Shown here piece after piece: positions 28,411 through 37,715 of a stretch of DNA of 64,000 nt (the stretch's first letter is position 1; each line of letters opens with the position of its first letter). This stretch comes from G963677445 sp963678275. GTDB taxonomy: Bacteria > Bacteroidota > Ignavibacteria > Ignavibacteriales > Melioribacteraceae. Made by a program: the position numbers and the translations under genes. The DNA is taken from NCBI GenBank assembly GCA_963678275.1, contig OY782765.1, positions 6,386,001 to 6,450,000 on the forward strand. The letters are read 5' to 3'. The notes under the pieces are model-generated. The model worked only from the letters and a program-made list of their open reading frames with translations, did no database searches and was not told where the DNA came from.

Positions 28411-28713
28411 TTATTGGGCTATTCCCAACTCATCAGGTCTCAGCAGTCTGTGACCTTCGAATACTGTCAATATTTCAATTCTGCCTTCTGTTATTCTGTA
28501 AACAATCCGGTACCTTTTTGCGATAACTTCCCTTATATCCGGATTTGAAATTTCGGGGAGAATTCTGCCGATTAGGGGATTATTCAAAATTGATTCACCT
28601 TGTGAAATCAAATAATCCACAAAAGTTTCAGCTCTTTCAGGATTATCCCGGCCAATAAATTCTTCAATTTCGCTTAATCTTTCGAGGGCTTCCTTTGACC
28701 AAATTAAATTCAT
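28411..28713 (-). CDS. RelE/ParE-family toxin
   Basis: A 100-residue toxin (MNLIWSKEALERLSEIEEFI onward) with the complete family C terminus RYRIVYRITEGRIEILTVFEGHR, in contrast to the truncated homologue at 27899. RelE/ParE proteins block translation by mRNA cleavage or inhibit gyrase; the sequence does not decide which. It overlaps the antitoxin stop by 4 bases. Confidence 0.9.
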   Translation of the reverse strand: MNLIWSKEALERLSEIEEFIGRDNPERAETFVDYLISQGESILNNPLIGRILPEISNPDIREVIAKRYRIVYRITEGRIEILTVFEGHRLLRPDELGIAQ

Positions 28714-29003
28714 CCGGAATTCCTTTTTGCCCTTCTGTTCTTCAATTCTTCCTTTAGTTCCCCGGCGCTGTAAACAGCTCCTGATTCTATATCAGATAAT
28801 CCCCTGTTAACAGATTCAAGGAATGATCGTTTATGTACAAGTTCATCATATTCAGCAGGTGAAATCAGTACTCCGGCAGGTCTTCCGTTTTGAGTAATTA
28901 TTAATGGATGACCGGAGTTCTGAACATTTCTAAAATATTTTGAAATATTTATTTTAAAATCGCCAATCGGTATAATATCATTTGATACGTTTAGATTATT
29001 CAT
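28710..29003 (-). CDS. Phd/YefM-family antitoxin
   Basis: A 97-residue antitoxin. The N-terminal Phd fold is seen as IGDFKINISKYFRNVQNSGH, then PLIITQNGRPAGVLISPAEY, which binds DNA and autoregulates the pair. The charged C-terminal tail (ELKEELKNRRAKR) would wrap the toxin. It is the first gene of the pair with the RelE/ParE toxin at 28411. Confidence 0.92.
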   Translation of the reverse strand: MNNLNVSNDIIPIGDFKINISKYFRNVQNSGHPLIITQNGRPAGVLISPAEYDELVHKRSFLESVNRGLSDIESGAVYSAGELKEELKNRRAKRNSG

Positions 29004-29197
29004 TTATCAGCTCCTATATCAGTTCTTTATTCAGGTCTGAATATAGATTATTATTTGGAATATTTCAAGTGAATTAGGAAGAGATTTGGATTAGGAGTGT
29101 TCTCTTGACAGATACCGGCTCTGAATTTTGTAAATCGGGAATTCTTTAATCTTGCTATCGAAAACTATTGCGGTCAATTTGTTTGACTCTTTTTTAC

Positions 29198-29575
29198 TTA
29201 ATCAGAATCAATATTACGTATTCTTAACCTTGTTTCTTCCACAACAATCAAAGCGCCTTTTTTGACCTCGGTTTTTAAGTCTAAAAGTTGCTTGCAGATT
29301 TTAATCACATTTGCTGTATGAAGGTTTTTGGCTCTGATATAAATTATCCCAAAATATTTTTTCTCTGTATGAATTGCTAAAGTTCCAAAATCTGAATCGT
29401 GTGTCAATACAAAACGATTCTCAAAAAATGCAATTCTTAGTAGTTCTTCATCCTCTTTTCCGAACCATCCCTGTTCTTTAAAATCGAGTACATCAATACC
29501 AAAATCGCTCAGAAATTATACAACTTTCGGTGAAATATTCTCGTCAGTCAGAATTTTCAGTTCTATAAATTTCAT
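29198..29575 (-). pseudogene. DUF5615 PIN-like toxin with in-frame stop
   Basis: The full frame would encode about 125 residues with the family opening ILTDENISPKVV, then FLSDFGIDVLDFKEQG and VLTHDSDFGTLA. Codon 20 is TAA (29518-29516), where relatives often have a Lys AAA codon, so a single base change has interrupted it. The ATG overlaps the antitoxin stop (ATGA). A product restarting at 29407 would lack the first acidic residue of the PIN-like active site. Confidence 0.85.
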
Positions 29576-29799
29576 AAAACCGGTTCTAAACCAATGTATA
29601 TTTCATTTTTTATGGAGTTTGCTGCAAATAATAAACAAGCCTTGATATCCTCATGGGATAAATGTGGGAAATCTTCAAGTATTTCTTCTTCTGATACATT
29701 TGAAGCCAGTAAATTAAGTATATGCTCAACTGAAATTCTTGTCCCCTTAATGACCGGTTTGCCGCCAAGTATTTTTGGATTAACTGAAATCCTGTCCAT
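29572..29799 (-). CDS. DUF433-family antitoxin
   Basis: A 75-residue protein with the hallmark MDRISVNPKILGGKPVIKGT, then RISVEHILNLLASNVSEEEI, a winged-helix family that pairs with DUF5615 toxins. It is intact while its partner carries a nonsense mutation. The small size and four-base overlap are typical of this module. Confidence 0.92.
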   Translation of the reverse strand: MDRISVNPKILGGKPVIKGTRISVEHILNLLASNVSEEEILEDFPHLSHEDIKACLLFAANSIKNEIYIGLEPVL

Positions 29800-30147
29800 A
29801 ATTTATTTTCCCTGGTTTTTCAATTTTCTGGTAATCATCAAATTTATTGAAATATAGCGCATTGGTAAATAAATTGCAAGATAACAATTGATTATTCAAT
29901 TTGCAGTTAAATTCTACTTAAGATGATAATACAGGCCTCCTGACATCAGAAACATAAAGTATTGAAATAAAACAACATAGATTTTTTATTGCGTATATAC
30001 GTATGCGACTGTTATTAGAAATTCTGTTAGAAAGAACATCGTTTATAATTTTTCTTTGCGTGATATAATTTGAAATTTACCTCAGCTGGTAAAGCGAGAA
30101 CCAATGGGGATTGTCATTAAGCTTACCAAATATATTTTGAAAGAGAT

Positions 30148-30370
30148 GCCTTTACTTTTTGTCTTGACACAAAAAGTAACTCTCCTGCGGCGAGCAGGCA
30201 AAAAAAGTCAAGACTGCAAAAAAATAAGCTAAAAATCAATTCACTCCGCTAAAATGAAAGAACTCGGCACATAAAAAGACATGTGCCTCAAACAGCTTTC
30301 CTTTTTTAACGCTCCGTTCATTTGATTTTTTTAACGCTTATTTTTTTGAGGTCGCTTTAAAAGATAAAAA
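30148..30370. repeat. Long imperfect inverted-repeat element, non-coding
   Basis: A small hairpin TTTTTGTCTTGACACAAAAA is followed by a larger inverted repeat. Its left arm is around 30218-30260 (CAAAAAAATAAGC then AAAAATCAA) and its right arm around 30310-30355 (TTGATTTTT then GCTTATTTTTTTG). It has no coding frame. The wider gap 29800-31294 also holds family D and A fragments and no supported gene. Confidence 0.55.
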
Positions 30371-30556
30371 CAATATTGAGAGAGGATAACGAAATATTCT
30401 TACTGTTATTATTCTGCCAGTTAATGGAAGAAGATGATAAAATAGTTGCATTTCAATATACGTGATGTCAGGAGCCCTGTGATATTTTATCGTACTTAGA
30501 GAAGCGGTACTCATAAACTGGCTGAACCAGACAAAAAGTTAGCTGTCTACTCCAGG

Positions 30557-31072
30557 TTGTGTCCTCTCCCGTCGTCAAAGACAGACACTATGACGCCACC
30601 CCCTCTGCCACAGGCATCCCTATGGGGCAAAGGGGGACATTGTCGATTGTCTTGAATTCCGAATGTCCCCCTTTAGAGGTAATGGCAATAAGATTGTGAA
30701 ACGAAAGGAATATTGCGCGAAGATAGTTATTCCCAAACATCAATATTTCTTGTGAAATGTTTTTCTAATATTTATTAAATAGAATGATAGCATTAATTGG
30801 CTAACCTATTGTTATTGAATTCATTACAACCTCACCCCAACCCCTCTTACGCCACGGCGCGCTTAAAAGCCTTATCAAGGAGAGGAATTTAGGGTGGGGT
30901 CGGAATACCAGGAAAACACAAAAAATACTAAATTTTTGCTCTATCTTAGCGCCATTACCTTTGGAGGGGGTGTTTGATCCGCCGCGGCGGATCGAAACCG
31001 GGGGAGGACACACCTCGAATTGTCGAAAAATTTTGCCATTTTGCTTAGAATTTGACTGCTTACGGAGTAATC
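30557..31072. repeat. Fragments of repeat families D and A
   Basis: 30557-30650 repeats the TCCTCTCCCG and CCACAGGCATCCC phrases of family D. 30960-31018 carries GATCCGCCGCGGCGGATCG followed by GGGGGAGGACACACCTCG, the right end of family D. 31031-31072 is a family A end fragment (TTTTGCCATTTTGCTTAGAA). No gene is present. Confidence 0.55.
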
Positions 31073-31294
31073 TTTCTCATTCTTTAATAACCTGAGTTTT
31101 ATGGTAAAGACGAGTACGAATTACGAGTACGAGTGCGATTCTTTCTTAGGATTTAATTTTTTTCTGGCACTGCCAGTTTATGGATAAATAATAATTATGT
31201 AACTTCGGCTGGTGAGGAGAAGTGTAGGGACCGTGCCTTAATTTATTCCTGTAACAAAATGTACTAATTGGAAAAAGCTGAAATTGTTTGCGTT

Positions 31295-31519
31295 TTACTT
31301 TAACAATTTATGAAATTCTTCAATACTTAAATCAGCCTGTTTTATTATTGCCCTTAAAGTGCCCCGGTCCAATTCTTTATGGTTGGGCACAACAATCTGT
31401 GAAAATGGATTGTCTCTTCTTAAGATAATATGGCTGCCATGTTGTCTTTTGAAATAGAAACCAGATTTTTTGAGGGCCCTGATACATTCCTGACCAGAAA
31501 TTTTGGGTAGTCTGGTCAT
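31295..31519 (-). CDS. hicA: HicA-family toxin
   Basis: A 74-residue mRNA interferase of the double-stranded-RNA-binding fold. The catalytic His lies in the family motif RQHGSHIILRR, and the preceding ALKKSGFYFKR is typical. It overlaps the hicB stop by 4 bases. The gene order (hicB first) is the reverse of the commonest arrangement but is well known. Confidence 0.93.
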   Translation of the reverse strand: MTRLPKISGQECIRALKKSGFYFKRQHGSHIILRRDNPFSQIVVPNHKELDRGTLRAIIKQADLSIEEFHKLLK

Positions 31520-31722
31520 ACTGCCACAACCATCGTATCAAAATTTTCATCGGGTATTGACAGATTATCCTCCTTCAGAGCGCTGATATATCCTTCTATT
31601 GCCTCTTTAATATTTTCGATGGCCTTTTCTTTGGTTTCTCCCTGGCTGATACAACCAGGCAAGCTGGGGCATTCAGCCACCCAGTATCCATCTTCACCAC
31701 GGTATATAATTGCTTCTCTCAT
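31516..31722 (-). CDS. hicB: HicB-family antitoxin
   Basis: A 68-residue partial-RNase-H-fold antitoxin (REAIIYRGEDGYWVAECPSL, then PGCISQGETKEKAIENIKEA). I chose the ATG at 31722, which has GGAGC five to nine bases upstream; an ATG at 31734 would add four residues. No separate DNA-binding domain is present after the core, so it belongs to the short HicB type. Confidence 0.92.
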   Translation of the reverse strand: MREAIIYRGEDGYWVAECPSLPGCISQGETKEKAIENIKEAIEGYISALKEDNLSIPDENFDTMVVAV

Positions 31723-31761
31723 TGTATGCTCCATTTATATTTAATTGTAATTAAATAGTTA

Positions 31762-31988
31762 TTATGTCCAAGATATAAAAAATTCGCGATAATTCAACAA
31801 AAAATTTAGGAACCAAAACTGCTTATTTCTTAATAGCTGCCCTGTCATTAAATCATTTTCAGGAAGGGGTTATTCTTTCTCTTCCCCCGCCCAGCTTTCA
31901 AGGATTTTATCAATTTTATGATTGACCATTCTGCGGGCTTCCCAGCGTTCGTTTCCTTTCATGAGCAGTGTGTCATAGTCTGTTTCAT
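31762..31988 (-). repeat. Downstream copy of a 228-bp direct duplication (3' end of DUF2293 gene)
   Basis: About 93 percent identical by eye to 33266-33493 and in the same orientation. It contains roughly the last 38 codons of the DUF2293 gene, its stop and 110 bases of 3' flank, cut off from the rest of the gene. It lies on the far side of the KilA-N segment from the intact gene. Confidence 0.9.
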
Positions 31989-32138
31989 CGGAGTTTTGAT
32001 TTTTTTTCCACTCTCTTCTGGTAAGTTCTTGTCAATGTCCAATGGAGAAGTCTAAAAGCAAGTGTATACTTTGTATTTAGTTATGTTTGACAAAACTGTT
32101 TTTTTATTATCTCTGTTATTGCCTTTCTTATTTAAATC

Positions 32139-32968
32139 TCACAAATTATCTTCTAATAAACCAGGGGAATTATTCTTTAACAAAATCTTCATTTGCCCGA
32201 TAGCAATTTTATTTAGTTTTTGCAAACGTATGTTTTGGGGCATTCCATCATTAATAAAAACCGCATTCAGGTTTTCCAGATTGGCAAGACAGACCAGTTG
32301 AGTAACGTTTGCATAATCACGAATATTTCCGTTTTTATCAGGAAATTCATCCCTCCATTGCCTGGCCGTTTGTGCAAATAAAGCCATGTTTAAAACATCC
32401 GCTTCGTGGCATAAACTGAGTTTATCTGAGTTGGGGTAAGATTTTCAGGTATTAAGTTTTCCTTAATGGCATCGGTGTGTATGTGGTAATTTATTTTTGT
32501 CAGTTTTCGTTTTACATCCCAGTCAAGTTCTTTTGCTTGTTGACTTTTAAGATGTTGAAATTCCCTGATCAAATAGAATTTAAATTCAACCGACATCCAG
32601 GATGCGAATTCCAATGCGATATCGATATGTGCGTAAGTTCCACCATAACGTCCGGATTTTGACTGTAGTCCAATGGCATTGGTTGACTTAATCCATTTCT
32701 GAGGTGATAAAACGAAATGGTTATATCCTGATTCATTTCTAAACAGGTCGAATTCGACCTGTTTAAAATCGGGATTGTGTAATTTTTCCCAAAGTCCTAA
32801 CAACTCAATGGTATTTTTTGCTCGCATCCAGTTTTTTATTATATCCCTGGGCGCTTCGGGATTTTTATATTTTGCAATATCTGTTATGCAAACATAGTCT
32901 TCCAGACGTGTCTGAAGAAAAGAAACTTCGATACCCTTTACATCTATAATGGATTTTTTTTTACTCAT
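32139..32968 (-). pseudogene. KilA-N domain protein, frameshifted
   Basis: The upstream frame (32968-32390) encodes a KilA-N domain (LEDYVCITDIAKYKNPEAPR to ALEFASWMSVEFKFYLIREF). The second frame (32387-32139, MALFAQTARQWRDEFPD onward) supplies the usual C-terminal region. At about 32404 the DNA reads ACGAAGCGGATG, where an added G (ACG GAA GCG GAT) would restore a continuous protein of about 275 residues. One base is therefore missing. KilA-N proteins are phage- and mobile-element-associated DNA-binding proteins. Confidence 0.85.
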
Positions 32969-33265
32969 TTATTAAATCAATTAATTTACTCTCAATTTTA
33001 TCGTCGCTTGCTTATGTTGTTATTAAAAATTATTTATCAGTGTCAGGACGGACACCTGGTTTTTTACGATAAAATTTGCCTTTAGTTTTGCAACTAATGG
33101 CGTTGGTTTTGCTATTATTTTAACTGGTCAGCTTCTTTTAATTGTCTTTCCATTTCATTATCAAGTTCATCCATAATATATGTCCATATCGGGTTGCTGA
33201 TACGGTATTTTATTCATTACTGTCCAAATGGCGCTAAATTATTACAAATTTTAGTCAAATAGTCC

Positions 33266-33493
33266 TAATGTCTAAATTATAAAAAATTCGCGATAATTCA
33301 ACAAAAAATTTAGGGACCAAAACTGCTTAATTCTTTAATAGCTGCCCTGTCAATAAATCATTTTCAGGAAGGGATTATTCTTTCTCTTCCCCCGCCCAGC
33401 TTTCAAGGATTTTATCAATTTGATGATTTACCATTCTGCGGGCTTCCCAACGTTCGTTTCCTTTCATGAGCAGTGTGTCATAGTCTGTTTCAT
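33266..33493 (-). repeat. Upstream copy of the 228-bp direct duplication
   Basis: This is the 3' end and flank of the intact DUF2293 gene, repeated at 31762-31988. The 1.28 kb between the copies holds the KilA-N pseudogene and a roughly 30-codon gene tail (ending MERQLKEADQLK). Confidence 0.9.
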
Positions 33494-34043
33494 TGTGGCG
33501 GACATAGGCTGTCGCGGCGAGTTTCAGGGCGGCGGGGTCAAATTGTTTCGCGAAGGATGAACGGCCGACGCGGCCCGAATGTTTCACGCAGGCATGCTCA
33601 GCAATTTTAATCGTGGTTTTCTTCGGGCAACGCGGATATAATTTTTTTAATTCCCGCCCGAATTTTTCAATATATTTTTTATCTAAAACCGCTTCTTTTT
33701 CCCGTCTGCGCTGATTTTTTATTTCACGGTATTCGGCGTCCCCAAGGCATTCTTCCTCAGCTTTTTCCACAGCGCTTTCTTCAACCAGCAATCCCTGCCT
33801 TTCATATCTTTTTCGGTTTCGGCTCCATTTTAATACAACTGCGTAAATATTTGAATATTTTTTTGATCTTCTTGTTAAGGCCGCGTTGCCGCTCGCTAAA
33901 AACACCAGGTGATCAAGGTCGGAACATTCGAGGCAATAGGCGTTTTCACCGGAAACAGTTATCCATGCTTTCCTGCCGAGTTCTCTTTTGCACTCGGAGC
34001 AGGTTGAATCCCTATGAGAAATAAATACTTTTAATTCTACCAT
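33375..34043 (-). CDS. DUF2293 domain-containing protein
   Basis: A 222-residue protein of unknown function. The N-terminal part has a CSECKRELG ... YCLECSD zinc-ribbon-like cysteine set (about residues 14-40). The C-terminal DUF2293 region (about residues 120-205: LYPRCPKKTTIKIAEHACVK, then HSGRVGRSSFAKQFDPAALK) is conserved. Its last 38 codons are duplicated 1.5 kb downstream. It is isolated from other genes. Confidence 0.85.
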   Translation of the reverse strand: MVELKVFISHRDSTCSECKRELGRKAWITVSGENAYCLECSDLDHLVFLASGNAALTRRSKKYSNIYAVVLKWSRNRKRYERQGLLVEESAVEKAEEECLGDAEYREIKNQRRREKEAVLDKKYIEKFGRELKKLYPRCPKKTTIKIAEHACVKHSGRVGRSSFAKQFDPAALKLAATAYVRHNETDYDTLLMKGNERWEARRMVNHQIDKILESWAGEEKE

Positions 34044-34328
34044 TTGTATGTATGTTTATTGTTAATGTGAATATGAAAAATAAATAAAAGAGTGTTAACA
34101 TGCGAGTATCAACCTGGCCGCGAATTACCCTTCATTTCCTTCGGCAATGTTAAAACCGGGCAGCCGGGGAGGTAATTATAATTGAATAAAAATTTTTATC
34201 AATTTATCCTCGACCAGCTATTGACTTTTAACGAAAATTTTATTAATGATTATTTGGAAAGCGAGTAAAACAATGGACCGGGGTATGGATACAAGCTAAA
34301 AATTTGGTAATTTTTTTTGAGGTGAATT

Positions 34329-34550
34329 ATGCCAGACGCAATTAAAAACCTGCCGGGTATTGGAAACAATTATACCTGGAAAGAGTCAGCAAAAATAAGC
34401 CCTTCGGCCAGGGCAAAAAACAGATCGGTAAAATCTCCTGTTGATACATATGAACCGGGAAGCAGAATCATTGATAATGAGATGATGAAGGTAAAAAAAG
34501 GTTTATACAAAGGTATTACAGGTACGCCAAGTGAAATTTGGTTTGGATAA
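34329..34550 (+). CDS. Hypothetical small protein
   Basis: A 73-residue, Lys- and Ser-rich soluble protein without a recognised domain (starts MPDAIKNLPGIGNNYTW). A GAGGTG ribosome-binding site lies 6 bases upstream of the ATG, which supports it being translated. It converges on the EamA gene with only 3 bases between the stops. Function unknown. Confidence 0.55.
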   Translation: MPDAIKNLPGIGNNYTWKESAKISPSARAKNRSVKSPVDTYEPGSRIIDNEMMKVKKGLYKGITGTPSEIWFG

Positions 34551-34553
34551 AAA

Positions 34554-35456
34554 TCAGGTTTTTATCCTTTTCTGAATAACATTTCCTTTCTTAACCAGCA
34601 GCACACCTCCAAGTATGACTGCGGCGGCAGCTATTATTTTTAAATTTAAATCTTCGTTGAGTACTAACCACCCGAGTAAGAGAGCTATTACCGGATTTAT
34701 AAATGCGTATGTTGAAACAAGGCTGACCGGCAAATGATCGATAGCGTAAATATAGGCGGCATAACCAAGGAATGATCCGAAGAAAATAAGATATAAAAGG
34801 GCAAGAACACCATTTGTGGTAAAGTGAATTACGGCAAATTCCCCCAGGGAAGCGCCGATTATTGTCTGTAAAAAACCTGCCGTAAGCATCTGAATGCAGG
34901 CGCCGGTGAAGGGATTTCCTTTATTTTTATTATATTTTGTAAAAACAGACCCGCCTGTCCATGATATCACCCCCAGCGTAATAATTAACATTCCACCGAG
35001 ATAGGAAGTATCAGAAAGATTGCCGAGGTCCTGCCAGAGAATCAGGAGCACTCCGATAAAACCAAGCGCCATTCCTGATATAATTTTAGAGTTAAGTTTT
35101 CCGCCTGAAGGAAGCATGGAATCAAAAGCGACCATCCAGAAGGGGAGTGTGGTAATAATCAGCGAAGTGAGTCCGCTCGGAATCCATTGTTCTCCGATGA
35201 CAACAAATCCGTTTCCGATACCGAGCAGAAGTGTTCCCACTATAGCATTATGAATAATTTCTTTACGAGGAGGAATTTTTTTACTACGCAGGAATAAAAT
35301 AAAAAGGAAAATCAGGGCCGCCGCTAACCACCTTAATCCGGCGAATAACATCGGGGGGAGTTCCTGCACCCCGATTCTAATTGCCAGGTAGGTCGTGCCC
35401 CATACAATACAAATACTTATCCAGGCGGCATAGGCCAGCATTTCTGATCTTTTCAT
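34554..35456 (-). CDS. EamA/DMT-family transporter
   Basis: A 300-residue inner-membrane protein with ten predicted helices in two EamA repeats. The first has IVWGTTYLAIRIGVQELPP and the second VISWTGGSVFTKYNKN. It belongs to the drug/metabolite transporter superfamily, whose members export amino acids, metabolites or drugs; the substrate cannot be told from sequence. It ends in a basic tail (KKGNVIQKRIKT). Confidence 0.92.
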   Translation of the reverse strand: MKRSEMLAYAAWISICIVWGTTYLAIRIGVQELPPMLFAGLRWLAAALIFLFILFLRSKKIPPRKEIIHNAIVGTLLLGIGNGFVVIGEQWIPSGLTSLIITTLPFWMVAFDSMLPSGGKLNSKIISGMALGFIGVLLILWQDLGNLSDTSYLGGMLIITLGVISWTGGSVFTKYNKNKGNPFTGACIQMLTAGFLQTIIGASLGEFAVIHFTTNGVLALLYLIFFGSFLGYAAYIYAIDHLPVSLVSTYAFINPVIALLLGWLVLNEDLNLKIIAAAAVILGGVLLVKKGNVIQKRIKT

Positions 35457-35526
35457 TTTACCTCAATTTGAAAGCACAAATATAGAGAATAAGGCTGACT
35501 ATTACCTTGTATAAAAGGGTGATTTT

Positions 35527-35733
35527 TTATACCCTCTTAAAGGGAGATAATCGGGGTAATATTTCTTCTGCACCCTTTTTAAGCGCTTTATTAATTGATT
35601 CCGGCTTTTTATAGCTGAAATTGAAATTAGATTGATGTTCTTTGAGAAACGTACGGTTACTTATTAACGGATCTGAAATAGCAATATCGGGAACAAGGAG
35701 GATTAGCAAGATGAACACATTTTTTATTTTCAT
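35527..35733 (-). CDS. Hypothetical small exported protein
   Basis: A 68-residue protein with a likely signal peptide (MKIKNVFILLILLVPDIAIS) and no recognised domain. AAAAAGGT lies just upstream of the ATG. It lies 26 bases downstream of the secreted protein at 35760 in the same direction, so the two are probably co-transcribed. Confidence 0.55.
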   Translation of the reverse strand: MKIKNVFILLILLVPDIAISDPLISNRTFLKEHQSNFNFSYKKPESINKALKKGAEEILPRLSPFKRV

Positions 35734-35759
35734 TACCTTTTTGTTCCTGTATGCCCGGC

Positions 35760-36437
35760 TTAATCTATTTCAAGCAGAAGCATCTCGAAATTATCGATTC
35801 CCAGCACACTTTTTACAAGTCCTGTAAAACCTTTGTCACTCATCGATGTTGAAGATTTTACTACACCAATATTCGGAGCGAGCCATTCAGTTATCAGATT
35901 TGGTGTTCTGCCCGGTTTGCTTATTTTGAGTTCTATTTTCAGACACTCATAAGAACCATTTTCGGTTTCAATTTTTTCTTCAGCCTGGACAATTCCTTCA
36001 AAAGTTACCCTGGTTGAGTCATCCTTATAGTATTCATAACCTTCCCATTTCCATTCTTTGCCTATTTCCAGAGGGAAAGGAATTCGCAGCACAGGTGAAC
36101 TATAGGTAATGCTTGAACCGGAAAAAACAACTTCATTCGCGGTCCCGGTCAGGTATATGCCATCCTCTTTTTTTATAAGTTCCTGTTTATAAGTGGCAAA
36201 ACTATTTTCAAATACTAAAATTAGTTTTTCATCTTCTTCTTCGACAAATGATGTGGCTTCACCAAGACTTGTTTCGAAAATATATTCCTTGTCGGTATTT
36301 AAAGGCATATATTCTGAACCGAATTGTTTTGAAGGTTTTATTTCGGTTCCGGTTGTTTCCAATTTTATATCAGAACCCTGGGCAAAGGTATTTACTGCGA
36401 TAAAAAGAAGTAATAAGATTAAGGCGCTGCGGATCAT
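35760..36437 (-). CDS. Hypothetical secreted protein
   Basis: A 225-residue protein with signal peptide MIRSALILLLLFIAVNTFAQ. The mature part is beta-rich with conserved-looking phrases FPLEIGKEWKWEGYEYY and YECLKIELKIS and ITEWLAPNIGVVKSS, a pattern common in periplasmic proteins of Bacteroidota-type genomes that lack assigned function. It is the first gene of a two-gene unit. Confidence 0.7.
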   Translation of the reverse strand: MIRSALILLLLFIAVNTFAQGSDIKLETTGTEIKPSKQFGSEYMPLNTDKEYIFETSLGEATSFVEEEDEKLILVFENSFATYKQELIKKEDGIYLTGTANEVVFSGSSITYSSPVLRIPFPLEIGKEWKWEGYEYYKDDSTRVTFEGIVQAEEKIETENGSYECLKIELKISKPGRTPNLITEWLAPNIGVVKSSTSMSDKGFTGLVKSVLGIDNFEMLLLEID

Positions 36438-36738
36438 TTGTTCTCCAATTAAATATTCTTTAAAGAGCTAAATTAAAGCAAGAAAAAGTTGCCGGCAATA
36501 GTTTTCTGTTAATTTTGAATTAATTAAATGAGTTGATTTATTAAAACTGCCGAAATAACATTCAGAATTACATCTCCTGAATGATGAAAAACCGGGCAGT
36601 CGTTTAGTAATAAAAAGATTATTTATCTGAAAAAAGTTCTTCCGGGATGTTAAAAAAAGTTAAAAATGAATCTCCTTTGCAACAAATCAATATTATGCCT
36701 CGTCATAAGAACAGAAACCACAAAAAAAGGAGATACCC

Positions 36739-37125
36739 ATGAGATACATAATTGTAATTTTTGTCGCGCTTTCCCTCGCGTTCACAATCAACGCGAAAGG
36801 AATTGAGAAATCAAAAAAAATTGATAAAGCTCAGATTGAAACCAACCTTTTTAATGGCCTGAAGTCAGAAAATTTCGGGTTAAAATCAAGCTCGGCTTTT
36901 ATGCTTGGTGAAATTAAAAGCGAAAAAGCGATTATTCCTCTGATGGAAATATTAAAAAGTTCAGATAGTGAATCACTGCGAATTCTGGCAGCGCTTTCAT
37001 TGATGAAGATCGGCGATGCCAGGGGACTATTCGCGGTAAAACGAGCCGCCAGGTTTGATATAAGTGAACGTGTAAGAAGGCTGTGTAGGAATTTTCACTA
37101 CGCAGCCCTCAATTCGGGTGTATAA
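36739..37125 (+). CDS. Exported HEAT-repeat protein
   Basis: A 128-residue protein with a signal peptide (MRYIIVIFVALSLAFTINAK) and two to three HEAT-like helical repeats (SSAFMLGEIKSEKAIIPLME, then RILAALSLMKIGDARGLFAV). Such repeats mediate protein binding. A strong AAAGGAG ribosome-binding site precedes the ATG, and a terminator-like hairpin follows the stop. Confidence 0.8.
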   Translation: MRYIIVIFVALSLAFTINAKGIEKSKKIDKAQIETNLFNGLKSENFGLKSSSAFMLGEIKSEKAIIPLMEILKSSDSESLRILAALSLMKIGDARGLFAVKRAARFDISERVRRLCRNFHYAALNSGV

Positions 37126-37135
37126 AAATTCCGGT

Positions 37136-37190
37136 GACTGATCATTATAATGTTGCCGGCGAAATTTCCAAATGATCAGTCTTTTTCTTT
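37136..37190 (+). terminator. Rho-independent-type terminator after the HEAT-repeat gene
   Basis: GACTGATCATT (37136-37146) pairs perfectly with AATGATCAGTC (37171-37181) around a 24-base loop and is followed by TTTTTCTTT. It lies 11 bases after the stop codon. Confidence 0.7.
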
Positions 37191-37460
37191 AAAATCATAA
37201 TCATAATCATAATCGTAATCATAATCGTAATCCCAGCCCCCTCATATAAAATATAAACACTCTCAAATCCCTCATTCATCCCAACATCATAATCCACGCA
37301 AAAAATTGTAAAACCGGAAGCATGTCACAAGCTTTGCTTTTTGGTAATTATTATCGTCTGCATCCCTTCTGAGTTCAGGTACGAATGATCTATATACGGT
37401 CTTATTATAAGGAAACAGCAAAATTTTTAACTCTTCCTTTTTTAATATTTTATTGAATAG

Positions 37461-37625
37461 TCCGTATGGAGTCAAATTCTACGCAAAATGGCAAAATTTT
37501 ATTTGACCATCAATTTACAGGGGAATTCTGTCGTCCCTGACGGGACTTTTGAGCAACTTCTTAGCTTATTTCCCCACAATGAATTGCGGGGCTATTATCT
37601 GTCGTCCCTGACGGGACTTTTTTGG
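37461..37625 (-). repeat. Composite repeat (family A end plus REP family B), inverted
   Basis: Read on the minus strand, it has the order of 10338-10500: GTCCCGTCAGGGACGACAG, the CCCCGCAATT palindrome, a second GTCCC hairpin, then the family A end TTTTGCCATTTTGCGTAGAA. The conserved order shows that the REP pair and the family A end travel as one unit. 37191-37460 contains no gene. Confidence 0.8.
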
Positions 37626-37666
37626 GATTTTGAAGTTATCTTAAAGAAAAATTACTGGTTCTTATC

Positions 37667-37715
37667 TCTCCACTCTCCACTCTCCACTCTCCACTCTCCA
37701 CTTTTCACTTTTCAC
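37667..37715 (+). repeat. Heptanucleotide tandem repeat (TCTCCAC)5(TTTTCAC)2
   Basis: Five perfect TCTCCAC units followed by two TTTTCAC units. It is immediately followed by a CTGGCTTGCCAG hairpin that is also seen at 45743-45754. Confidence 0.85.

Noticed and set aside
30082..30112. TACCTCAGCTGGTAAAGCGAG looks like a tRNA D-arm.
   Set aside because: No acceptor, anticodon or T-arm follows at the right distance, so no tRNA can be folded.
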